DNA from: Archangium minus
GTDB lineage: Bacteria; Myxococcota; Myxococcia; Myxococcales; Myxococcaceae
Reading direction: 5' to 3'
Length of the DNA stretch: 64,000 nt
Assembly: GCF_044360475.1 (NCBI RefSeq)
Contig: NZ_CP043494.1
Location: forward strand, 10,478,001 to 10,542,000
Shown: positions 34,099 to 41,797 of the stretch, one piece after another
Position numbering within the stretch: the first letter of the stretch is position 1
Layout: each line of letters begins with the position of its first letter
Notes under the pieces: model-generated
What the model saw: only the letters and a program-made list of their open reading frames with translations
Told to the model about the DNA's origin: nothing
Database searches by the model: none
Made by a program: the position numbers and the translations under genes

Positions 34099-36643
34099 GC
34101 GCTCCCTGGGCGGGCCCACGGGTCCTCGTGGGGGAACTCGAGTTCAGTCTATACCCTCACCCCCGTCCCCTCTCCCAGAGGGAGAGGGTTTAACTCGAGT
34201 TTCTCTTCCTGTGGACGTCAGGGAGCGAATCCTTTCTTGGTTTCGTTCTCAGGGGTGGGCTCCTTTTCCCTTTCAGCTTCAGGCCTGGGATGCCTACTCC
34301 CGTGGCGCGAGTGGTCTCATTCATGTCCCCACCGGCGCCGGGAAGACCTATGCCGCTTATATCGGCCCCCTCGCGGAGGTCGCTCATCATCGACAGAAGG
34401 GCTTGCAGGTCCTCTATGTCACGCCGCTTCGCGCCGTCTCTCGTGACATCGAGCTCGCGTTGAATGCTCCTCTGTCCGTCCTCGATGTTGATATCAACGT
34501 CGAGAGCCGCACCGGAGATACCTCCTCCTCTGTCCGCCGACGTCAGCGCGAGCGACTCCCCGAAGTCCTCATCACCACCCCCGAGTCCCTCTCCCTCCTT
34601 CTGTGCAACGAGCGTGCGCATGAGCTCTTCGCCACGCTCCGCTGCGTCATCATCGACGAGTGGCATGAGCTCCTCGGCTCCAAGCGCGGCACCCAGGTGG
34701 AGCTCGCTCTCGCCCGGCTGCGTCGCTTCGCTCCCGGTCTGCGCACCTGGGCCCTCTCCGCCACTCTCGCCAATCTCGATGAGGCCGCTCGCGCTGCCGT
34801 GGGTCCTCACGTCACTCCCTCCTTCATTCGCGCCGGGCTCGATCGGCCCGTCCGCATTGAGACCCTCCTCCCGGAGTCTGTTGATGCCTTCCCCTGGGCC
34901 GGGCACCTCGGGTTCTCCATGCTGCGCAAGGCCGCCGACTGGCTCGACCCCGCGCGCTCCACCCTCCTCTTCACCAACACCCGCTCCCAGGCCGAGCGCT
35001 GGTACGAAGGTCTCCGCTTCCTCCACCCCGAGTGGGAGGACGTCCTCGCCCTCCACCATGGCTCCATCGACCGCGAGGCCCGTGAGCGTGTGGAGCGCGG
35101 CCTCAAGGACGGCAGCGTGCGCCTCGTCGTCTGCACCTCCTCGCTGGACCTCGGGGTGGACTTCGGTCCCGTCGAGCGCGTGGTGCAGGTGGGTAGTCCC
35201 AAGGGCATCGCCCGGACCCTCCAGCGCGCCGGCCGCAGCGCCCACCGCCCCGGCGCCACCGCGAACCTCCTCTTCGTCCCCACCCATGCCCTCGAGCTCG
35301 TGGAGATGGCCGCCGCCCGCGAGGCGCTCTCTCACTGTGAGGTGGAGCCCCGCGCCCCTCTCCGCCAACCGCTCGACGTGCTCGCCCAGCACCTCGTCAC
35401 CTGCGCGCTCGGTGGGGGCTTCACCCGCGACAAGCTGATCTCCGAGGTGCGCGACACGCTCGCCTACCGCGACCTCTCCGAGGAGGACTTCGACCGCACC
35501 CTCCTCCTCGTGACGGAGGGCGGCCCCACCTTGCGCGCCTATCCGCAGTTCCGCCGCGTCCAACAGCTCGAGGACCGATACGTGGTGACGGACGCGCGCA
35601 TGGCGCGGCTCCACCGCCTCAACGTGGGCACCATCGCCTCGGACGCCACCGTGGAGCTGCGCTACCTGAAGGGCGCCCGGCTCGGCACGGTGGAGGAGTC
35701 CTTCGTGAGCCGACTCCGCCCCGGCGACACCTTCCTCTTCGCCGGCAAGCGGCTCGAGTTCCGCCTCATGAAGGACCTCACCGCCTACGTGAAGGCCGCG
35801 AAGGAGCGCGCCTCGGCCACGCCCCGCTGGAGCGGCGGACGTCTGCCCCTCTCCGGCTCGCTGGCCGCCGCTGTGCGCCGCGCCTTCCACGCCGCTCGCG
35901 AGGGCCGCCTCGACACCGCGGAGCTCGAAGCGGCCCGTCCCGTGCTGGAAGCCCAGGCCCGCCTGTCCCGTCTGCCCTCCCAGGACGCCTGCCTCGCCGA
36001 GCTGTGCCAGACCCGAGAGGGCCACCACCTCTTCCTCTACCCCTTCGAGGGCCGCCTGGTGCACGAGGGACTCGCCGCGCTGCTCGCCCTGCGCCTCACC
36101 CGGCTGCAGAAGGCCACCTTCAGCCTCGCGGTGAATGACTACGGGCTGGAGCTGCTCACGCCCTCGCCCTTCCCCTTCGAGGACGCGCTGCGTCCCGCGC
36201 TCTTCACCCGCGAGCGGCTGGTGGAGGACATCCTCGAGAGCGTCAACCTTGGCGAGCTGGCGCGGCGTCAGTTCCGCGACGTAGCCCGCGTGGCGGGGCT
36301 GGTGATGCCGGGGTTGCCTGGTGCGCGCAAGTCCACCCGGCAGGTGCAGGCCAGCGCCGGCCTCCTCTATAACGTCTTCGCCCGCTACGAGCCGGACCAC
36401 CTGCTGCTCGCCCAGGCACGGCGCGAGGTGCTGGAGCAGCACTTCGAGCAGGTGCGGCTCGTGAGCACCCTGGAGCGCCTGGAGCGCTCGCCGCTCGAGT
36501 GCATTCACGTCCCACGGCCCACGCCGCTGGGCTTCCCGCTCGTCATCGAGCGCATCGGCGCCACCCTCTCCAATGAGTCCCTGGTGGATCGGGTGGAGCG
36601 CATGAAGGAGAAATGGCTGCGCGAGGACTCCCTGTCCGCCTAG
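34085..36643 (+). CDS. lhr: Lhr-type ligase-associated DEXH helicase
   Basis: 852-residue superfamily 2 helicase of the Lhr-core type: RecA1 with Walker A 'HVPTGAGKTYAAYIGPL' and 'CVIIDEWHELLGSKRG', RecA2 with 'LVVCTSSLDLGVDFG' and 'VGSPKGIARTLQRAGRSAHR', then winged-helix and Lhr C-terminal domains. It unwinds DNA 3'-to-5' in relatives. The start at 34085 has a strong AAGGAG site inside the ligase gene; a GTG at 34211 is possible but lacks one. Between them an in-frame 57-base insertion (a 47-base REP-like unit plus a 10-base duplication) adds 19 residues, so the N-terminus reads ...GTRV-QSIPSPPSPLPEGEGL-TRVS.... The conserved domain begins only after this, so activity should be kept. Confidence 0.92.
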   Translation: MPPRRRSLGGPTGPRGGTRVQSIPSPPSPLPEGEGLTRVSLPVDVRERILSWFRSQGWAPFPFQLQAWDAYSRGASGLIHVPTGAGKTYAAYIGPLAEVAHHRQKGLQVLYVTPLRAVSRDIELALNAPLSVLDVDINVESRTGDTSSSVRRRQRERLPEVLITTPESLSLLLCNERAHELFATLRCVIIDEWHELLGSKRGTQVELALARLRRFAPGLRTWALSATLANLDEAARAAVGPHVTPSFIRAGLDRPVRIETLLPESVDAFPWAGHLGFSMLRKAADWLDPARSTLLFTNTRSQAERWYEGLRFLHPEWEDVLALHHGSIDREARERVERGLKDGSVRLVVCTSSLDLGVDFGPVERVVQVGSPKGIARTLQRAGRSAHRPGATANLLFVPTHALELVEMAAAREALSHCEVEPRAPLRQPLDVLAQHLVTCALGGGFTRDKLISEVRDTLAYRDLSEEDFDRTLLLVTEGGPTLRAYPQFRRVQQLEDRYVVTDARMARLHRLNVGTIASDATVELRYLKGARLGTVEESFVSRLRPGDTFLFAGKRLEFRLMKDLTAYVKAAKERASATPRWSGGRLPLSGSLAAAVRRAFHAAREGRLDTAELEAARPVLEAQARLSRLPSQDACLAELCQTREGHHLFLYPFEGRLVHEGLAALLALRLTRLQKATFSLAVNDYGLELLTPSPFPFEDALRPALFTRERLVEDILESVNLGELARRQFRDVARVAGLVMPGLPGARKSTRQVQASAGLLYNVFARYEPDHLLLAQARREVLEQHFEQVRLVSTLERLERSPLECIHVPRPTPLGFPLVIERIGATLSNESLVDRVERMKEKWLREDSLSA
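34135..34201 (+). repeat. REP/MITE-like insertion with 10-base target duplication inside lhr
   Basis: The 10-base palindrome AACTCGAGTT occurs at 34135-34144 and again at 34192-34201. Between them lies a unit with near-inverted ends TATACCCTC (34150-34158) and GAGGGTTTA (34184-34192), containing the perfect hairpin CCCTCTCCC-AGA-GGGAGAGGG (34168-34188). Insert plus one duplicate is 57 bases, 19 codons, so the frame is kept. The same unit, broken, flanks the IS4-type element at 25.0 and 26.6 kb. Confidence 0.75.
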
Positions 36644-37305
36644 GCGGCACCGAGCTGGAGCTACGTCCCGAGCGAGCCCTCCACTGGCCTGGAGGCAGCG
36701 TGCTCGCGGTGGCGGACCTGCACTGGGGCAAGCCAGAGAGCTTCCACCAGCACGGCATTCCCCTGCCCCCCGAGGTCCTGGAAGACGACCTCGCCCGCCT
36801 CTCCGCGGCCCTGCGCGCCACCGGGGCACGGCGGCTGCTGCTCGTGGGAGACCTCATCCATTCGCGCCGGGGCCTCACAGCCGAGGTGGTGGAGCGCGTG
36901 GCTGCCTGGCGCACCGGCCATGACGTGGAGATGGTGCTGGTGCGCGGCAACCATGACCGGCACCTGGACGCACTGCCTGGCGCGTGGCGCATGTCGCTGG
37001 TGGAGCCGCACCTCGACGAGGGCCCCTTCCGCTTCGCCCACCACCCCGAGCCCGCCGAGGGGCGCTACGTCTGGGCGGGCCACCTCCACCCCACCGTGCG
37101 ACTGAGCACTGGAGCGGACCGGCTGCGCCTGCCCTGCTTCCACCTGGGCGCCCAAGTGGGCGTGCTACCCGCCTTCAGCGCCTTCACGGGAGGCATGGAC
37201 ATCCGCCCGCGCTCCGGCGAGCGCCTCTTCGCCATCGCCGGTGACGCCGTGGTGGAGGTGCCGCATCCCCGCTCGTGGCGCTCGACCCACCGGGCCAGAG
37301 GTTGA
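36613..37305 (+). CDS. pdeM: Ligase-associated DNA endonuclease/phosphoesterase PdeM
   Basis: 230-residue calcineurin-fold metallophosphoesterase, the fourth member of the EXO-LIG-LHR-MPE operon. Metal ligands are visible: 'AVADLHWGKPE' (Asp-x-His), 'LLVGDLIHSRRG', 'LVRGNHDRHLD' and 'VWAGHLHPTV'. The gene overlaps lhr by 31 bases, which shows tight coupling. Relatives act as Mn2+-dependent phosphodiesterases and DNA endonucleases. The C-terminal tail is basic. The next gene is convergent 17 bases away. Confidence 0.92.
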   Translation: MAARGLPVRLGGTELELRPERALHWPGGSVLAVADLHWGKPESFHQHGIPLPPEVLEDDLARLSAALRATGARRLLLVGDLIHSRRGLTAEVVERVAAWRTGHDVEMVLVRGNHDRHLDALPGAWRMSLVEPHLDEGPFRFAHHPEPAEGRYVWAGHLHPTVRLSTGADRLRLPCFHLGAQVGVLPAFSAFTGGMDIRPRSGERLFAIAGDAVVEVPHPRSWRSTHRARG

Positions 37306-37322
37306 CTCCCTCTTCACACGGC

Positions 37323-38984
37323 TCAGGTGCCCGTGCTTCGTGAGCGCATCAGTCCCTCGTGAGGGCCGACCTCCCCGCTCACCACGAACCCAGGGTCCGC
37401 CATCAACGGAGAGCGCGAGGGAAGGAAGGGACGCGAAGGAGGCTCCTCCTCCTCCGTCCCGACCTGGAAGAACGCCACGAGTCGCCGCAGCGCCTCGGCT
37501 TGCGTGGCCACCTCCTCCGCTGTAGCCGAGAGCTCCTCGGCCGCCGATGCGCTCGACTGAGCCACCTGGTCCACCTGCCGCATCGCCTGATTCATCTGCA
37601 TCACCGCCTGGGACTCGCCGGCGCAATCGGCTGCCACGTCCTGCACCAACTCGGCCGTCTGGCGGATGGAGGGCACCAGCTCTTCGAGGAGTGCACTCGA
37701 GCTCTCGGCGACCTTCATGCTGGAGCCCGCCACGTCCAGGATTTCCTGTGCGGCCGCCCGGCTGCGCTCGGCCAGCTTGCGCACCTCGGCCGCCACCACG
37801 GCGAATCCCCGACCGTGCTCGCCCGCCCGTGCCGCCTCGATGGCGGCATTCAGCGCCAGCATGTGCGTCTGGTAGGCGATGTCATCGATGATGGAGATCT
37901 TCTCGACGATCGTCTTCATCGCCCCCACCGTCTCTTCCACCGCCTTGCCACTCGCCTCGGCGTGCTTCACGCCGCGCAGCGCCATCTGCTCCATCAGCTG
38001 GCTGTTGCTCGCCGTTCGTTCGATGGAGGCGCGCATGAGGGACAAGCTCATGGTGGACTCCTCAACCGAGGCGACCTGCTCGCGCGTGCCCATCGACAAG
38101 GCCTGAGACGTCCCGGAGAGCTGGCTGGCGGCCGACGCGAGGCCCTGCGCACCCGTGCGGATCTCCCCGATGATGCGCGAGAGGTAGCTGAGCATCTCAC
38201 TCGCGGCCCCCATCAACACCCCCACCTCGTCCTTTGAACCGACCTCAATCCTCCGGACCAGGTTGCCCCGGGAGATCTCCGTCAGCACGTCAGCGGCAGT
38301 CCGCAGCGGGGCGACCACGGAGCGCACGGTGGTCAGGCCCAACACGACAAGCACAAGGAGCGCGACGAACAGCACCACGAGCGTCCAGGGAACCCATTGC
38401 GCGCTGAAGTGAGCCACGGCCTCCACGAGCCCCTTCTCGCGCTCGCGCTGGGCTGTCTCCGCGAGCTGGAAGAGCTGGGCGGCGCGGCTGAAGGACTGGT
38501 CCATCATCGCCATCTGCTGCCCGGCCTGGGCGATGGCGGACTCGACGGCAGCGCGCTCTCCTGCTCGCTCCGCTGCATCCCGCTCCCGCGCGGCGAGCAG
38601 GATCGCTTGGGCGTGGGAGCGCATGAGCTCAACCTCGTGCCTCACCTGCTCCAGGATTCGCGTCAGCTCCGGCCCGGAGGACGCGAACGCCGCCTCAACC
38701 TTCTGGAAATGGCTCGCGTACTCCCCCACGGACTTCTCGAACTCCGCCAGCTCGCCCACCGCGTTCCGCCCTTCGAGCAGGTGGTTGCCGGAGCTGTCGA
38801 GCTGCTGAAGCAGGTGGCCGGCCTCATCGAGCAACTTGGCCATCGCCATCGCATGGGAGAGGGCCGTGTGGTCGCGGCGGATGAGCTCACTCATCCCATA
38901 CATCGTCCCCCAGAGCCCCATGAGCAGCCCCGTCGACAGCGACAGCAAGAGGAACAGCTTGTGCTGGATGGACAGCGTCCTCAT
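37323..38984 (-). CDS. Methyl-accepting chemotaxis protein
   Basis: 553-residue inner-membrane chemoreceptor. TM1 at about 9-31, a periplasmic four-helix-bundle-like region of about 170 residues, TM2 at about 200-222, a HAMP domain to about 275 ('TVRSVVAPLRTAADVLTEIS'), then the coiled signalling domain with the conserved hairpin 'DDIAYQTHMLALNAAIEAAR' and 'AGEHGRGFAVVAAEVRKLAE'. The C-terminus lacks a CheR/CheB-binding pentapeptide. No che genes are next to it, so it probably joins a distant Che or Frz-like system. Upstream in-frame sequence overlaps the LytTR regulator and is not part of it. Confidence 0.93.
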   Translation of the reverse strand: MRTLSIQHKLFLLLSLSTGLLMGLWGTMYGMSELIRRDHTALSHAMAMAKLLDEAGHLLQQLDSSGNHLLEGRNAVGELAEFEKSVGEYASHFQKVEAAFASSGPELTRILEQVRHEVELMRSHAQAILLAARERDAAERAGERAAVESAIAQAGQQMAMMDQSFSRAAQLFQLAETAQREREKGLVEAVAHFSAQWVPWTLVVLFVALLVLVVLGLTTVRSVVAPLRTAADVLTEISRGNLVRRIEVGSKDEVGVLMGAASEMLSYLSRIIGEIRTGAQGLASAASQLSGTSQALSMGTREQVASVEESTMSLSLMRASIERTASNSQLMEQMALRGVKHAEASGKAVEETVGAMKTIVEKISIIDDIAYQTHMLALNAAIEAARAGEHGRGFAVVAAEVRKLAERSRAAAQEILDVAGSSMKVAESSSALLEELVPSIRQTAELVQDVAADCAGESQAVMQMNQAMRQVDQVAQSSASAAEELSATAEEVATQAEALRRLVAFFQVGTEEEEPPSRPFLPSRSPLMADPGFVVSGEVGPHEGLMRSRSTGT

Positions 38985-39089
38985 GGTGTACCCCCGTTCA
39001 CATGCCCGCGAGGATAGGGGCCGAGCGCAACGCCGCGCACGGGGGGGCCCCCATGGAGCGTTGACTCGCGCTCGCTTACACTGGCGCCC

Positions 39090-39869
39090 GTGAGCCCTCC
39101 TCCCCTGCGCGTCCTCATTGCCGATGACGAGCTCGTCGCCCGCAAGCGCCTCACGCGCCTGCTCGCGGCCCTCCCTGATGTCACCGTGAGCGGCGAGGCG
39201 GCCGATGGCGAGGCCGTGCTCAACGCGGTGCGGGCTGGCGGCATGGATGTGGTGCTGCTCGACATTCACATGCCTGGCCTGAGCGGCATGGACGCGCTCG
39301 CGCTGCTCCCCGCGGGAGGCCCCCACGTCATCTTCGTCACCGCCCACGCCGACCATGCGGTGGAGGCCTTCGAGCACGGCGCCGTGGACTACGTCCTCAA
39401 GCCCGTGGAGGCCTCGCGCCTGCAGAAGGCGCTGGAGCGGGTCCGCGCTCGGCTCGCGGCCAAGGCTCCCGAGCCAGCGAAGGGCTCCGCCATCGAGCAG
39501 CTCGCGCGCCCACTCGCTCGGCTCCCCATTCCCACCCGCCAGGGCATCGTGCTGGTGGACCCGGGAACCATCTCCCACGCCACGCTCGAGGACGAGCTCG
39601 TCACCGTCTTCACCTCGCAGGGGGATTACCTCACCGACTTCTCCCTGCAGGAGCTGGTGGACCGGCTGCCCACCGAGGGCTTCTACCGGGTACATCGACG
39701 CGCCCTGGTCAACCTCGCCCACGTCACGCGGCTGGAGCCGCTTGAGACGGGCGGTTACATGGCACGCACTGCGCGTGGACACACGGTGGAGGTGAGCCGC
39801 CAGTCCGCACGCGAGCTGCGCCGGATGCTCGGTCTGCGCCGCGGTCTGGAGGACGAACCCGGGGCTTGA
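39090..39869 (+). CDS. LytTR-type response regulator
   Basis: 259-residue regulator of the LytR/AlgR class. REC domain at 1-120 with 'IADDELVARKR' and phosphoacceptor Asp58 in 'DVVLLDIHMPG', and Lys in 'YVLKPV'. A linker of about 35 residues leads to a LytTR DNA-binding domain at 155-255 ('LVTVFTSQGDYLTDFSLQEL', 'FYRVHRRALVNLAHVTRLEP'). The start is a GTG; it is divergent from the MCP gene, with 105 bases between. No kinase is adjacent; the LytS-type kinase at 22.5 kb is a plausible partner in class only. Confidence 0.93.
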   Translation: MSPPPLRVLIADDELVARKRLTRLLAALPDVTVSGEAADGEAVLNAVRAGGMDVVLLDIHMPGLSGMDALALLPAGGPHVIFVTAHADHAVEAFEHGAVDYVLKPVEASRLQKALERVRARLAAKAPEPAKGSAIEQLARPLARLPIPTRQGIVLVDPGTISHATLEDELVTVFTSQGDYLTDFSLQELVDRLPTEGFYRVHRRALVNLAHVTRLEPLETGGYMARTARGHTVEVSRQSARELRRMLGLRRGLEDEPGA

Positions 39870-39901
39870 GGCCTCGAAGGAGAGGCTGCGAACATGCGCG
39901 C

Positions 39902-40525
39902 ATGTATCAGCAGCCAGACCCCACCGTCCCCCAGCGCTCGGGCGCGCTCTGCGCCACCCATGCCGATCGCCCGGCCGCCACCATCTGCACTCGGTGCGGC
40001 AGCTATGCCTGCGACCTGTGCCTCCGGGTGGGGAGCGACCGCCAGGACTACTGCGTCAGCTGTGTCCCGCTGCAGCACCAGCTGGCGGATCCGGGCACCC
40101 GCTTCGTGGCCCTCCTCGTGGACCGCTTCTCCGTGGTCCTCCCCGTGATGGTCACGGCCTTCATCGGAGGCATGGTGGCCGGGGTTACGCGAGAGGAGGG
40201 AACGAGCGTCGTCTTCCTGCTGATGCTCCTGGGGTTCCTGGGGAGCCTCGGGATGATCGGCTACCAGCTCTACCTGCTCGCCACGACGAGCCAGAGCCTG
40301 GGCAAGCGCATGCTGGGCATCCAGGTGGTCCGCACCGACGGGAGCCGAATCGACCTCGGCCGACTCATCCTCCTGCGCAACCTGGTGCCGGTGCTCATCA
40401 ACTCCGCCACCTGCGGCCTGTTCGACATCGTCGACGCACTGATGATCTTCACCAGCGATCGCCGCTGCCTCCACGATCACATCGCGGACACCCAGGTCGT
40501 CACGGTGAACAAGCACGCGCGCTGA
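39902..40525 (+). CDS. RDD-family membrane protein with Cys/His zinc-binding N-terminus
   Basis: 207-residue protein. The N-terminal 60 residues contain a B-box-like metal site: 'CATHADRPAATICTRCGSYA', then 'CDLCLRV' and 'YCVSC'. The RDD membrane domain follows with three hydrophobic helices ('FVALLVDRFSVVLPVMVTAF'; 'VVFLLMLLGFLGSLGMIGYQ'; 'LRNLVPVLINSATCGLFDIV') and the typical 'SLGKRMLGIQVVRTDG'. RDD proteins may act in ion transport; the zinc finger-RDD fusion is common in myxobacteria and its role is unknown. It starts 33 bases after the LytTR gene on the same strand. Confidence 0.85.
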   Translation: MYQQPDPTVPQRSGALCATHADRPAATICTRCGSYACDLCLRVGSDRQDYCVSCVPLQHQLADPGTRFVALLVDRFSVVLPVMVTAFIGGMVAGVTREEGTSVVFLLMLLGFLGSLGMIGYQLYLLATTSQSLGKRMLGIQVVRTDGSRIDLGRLILLRNLVPVLINSATCGLFDIVDALMIFTSDRRCLHDHIADTQVVTVNKHAR

Positions 40526-40540
40526 CGGAGCACACGCGGG

Positions 40541-40568
40541 CGGGAGGCCGCGGAGCCACGGCCTCCCG
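40541..40568. terminator. Perfect 10-bp hairpin between convergent genes
   Basis: CGGGAGGCCG (40541-40550) pairs perfectly with CGGCCTCCCG (40559-40568) across an 8-base loop. It stands between the stops of the RDD gene and the convergent REC-GGDEF gene and could end both transcripts. No T-run follows on either strand. Confidence 0.55.
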
Positions 40569-40612
40569 ACGACACTGGGAAGGGGAGTGGAACCCCCCAT
40601 CCCAGGCAACCT

Positions 40613-41701
40613 TCACTTGACGGACAGCACCACGCGGTTGGGGCCGGCCGCCTTGGACGTACCGAGCGTCTTCTCCGCGGCGGAGATCAGCTCCTGCTCG
40701 TTGCGGGCCTGGTCCGGGAAGACGGCCACCGAGGCGGTCACCGTCACCTCGCCCGCGACGCCCTCGTCCTCCGGGAAGGCCATCTCCTCCACCGCCTTGC
40801 GCAGCTTCTCCGCGTACGTGCGGGCTCGCTCCACGTCGGCGTTGCAGAGGATGACACCGAACACGTCCCAGTCGTACCGGGCGGCGATCTCCGAGGAGTT
40901 GTCGCTCCGGGCATGCGTGACGGGATCTTCCATCATCTCCGTCACCAGCTGGGACACCCGGCGCAGCAGCTTGTCCCCCTCGGCGTAACCCCGCGAGAGG
41001 TTGAAGCGGCGGAAGCCGTCGATGTCGATGAGCACCAAGGCCAGCTTCTGCTCCCGGCGCCGCGCGCTCAGGAGGCCCGCGCTCAGCGCCTCCTGGAAGT
41101 AGCGGTGGTTATAGAGACCCGTCAGGCCATCGCGGAACGCCAGCCGCTCGCTCTCGGGGATGAGCGACTGGGATGCCGCGCCCTTGGCTTCGGGCTTCGG
41201 TTCCACCGTCTTGACGCGCGTGCTCGGGGGAGACCCCGGTTTGCCAGCCGCCGGTTTGGCGGGACGCAGGCCGAGCTGCTCCTTCAGCTCCTGCACCATC
41301 TTGTCGCGGATCGCGACAAGGGCGGCATTGTGGACCGCCTGGCCCACGGTGTTCTTCAACTCCTGCTCGGTGAACGGCTTCGTCAAGAAGTGGTTCACCC
41401 GCGCTTCATTGATGGCCTTCTGGGCGTCCTCCAACTTCTGGGACGCCGTCACCAGAATGCGCGCGGCATGGGGTTGAAGCTCGGAAACACGCTTGAGGAG
41501 GTCTACCCCCATCAGGCCGTCCCCAAGGTTTTGATCCGATACGACCGCGTGCAGTTGTTCCCGCTGAAGCACTTCGAGCGCTTCTTCAGCGGACCGGGCA
41601 AGGAAGACCGTGAAGTCCTTGCTCAGGTAATACTGCATCAAGGCCAGCATCGTCCGGTTGTCCTCGACGACGAGGACCTTCGCAGCAACAGGCTCACTCA
41701 C
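40613..41701 (-). CDS. Response regulator with degenerate GGDEF domain
   Basis: 362-residue REC-GGDEF protein. The receiver (1-125) is normal: 'VLVVEDNRTML', phosphoacceptor Asp56 in 'AVVSDQNLGDG', Lys108 in 'FLTKPF'. A Pro/Lys-rich linker leads to a GGDEF fold at 185-360 ('FRDGLTGLYNHRYFQEAL', 'LALVLIDIDGFRRFN'). The active-site GGDEF is replaced by DWDVF (residues 277-281), losing both glycines and the glutamate needed for catalysis, so it is probably not a diguanylate cyclase; it might bind GTP or c-di-GMP or a partner instead. Start GTG at 41701; a TTG six codons upstream is possible. Confidence 0.88.
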   Translation of the reverse strand: MSEPVAAKVLVVEDNRTMLALMQYYLSKDFTVFLARSAEEALEVLQREQLHAVVSDQNLGDGLMGVDLLKRVSELQPHAARILVTASQKLEDAQKAINEARVNHFLTKPFTEQELKNTVGQAVHNAALVAIRDKMVQELKEQLGLRPAKPAAGKPGSPPSTRVKTVEPKPEAKGAASQSLIPESERLAFRDGLTGLYNHRYFQEALSAGLLSARRREQKLALVLIDIDGFRRFNLSRGYAEGDKLLRRVSQLVTEMMEDPVTHARSDNSSEIAARYDWDVFGVILCNADVERARTYAEKLRKAVEEMAFPEDEGVAGEVTVTASVAVFPDQARNEQELISAAEKTLGTSKAAGPNRVVLSVK

Positions 41702-41797
41702 CAGGGCAGACCAACGCAACGAGGGGCATGAAGATGGGCGAAGCGTCGCGCAGTTGAGGGCCTCGGGGCAAGTCCTCGCAGCAGGTTGACCACCACT

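Noticed and set aside
34190..36829. 879-codon open frame on the minus strand opposite lhr
   Set aside because: It is antisense to a clear helicase and is rich in Gly/Glu/Arg/His with no domain; extreme third-position GC bias removes stops from this frame.
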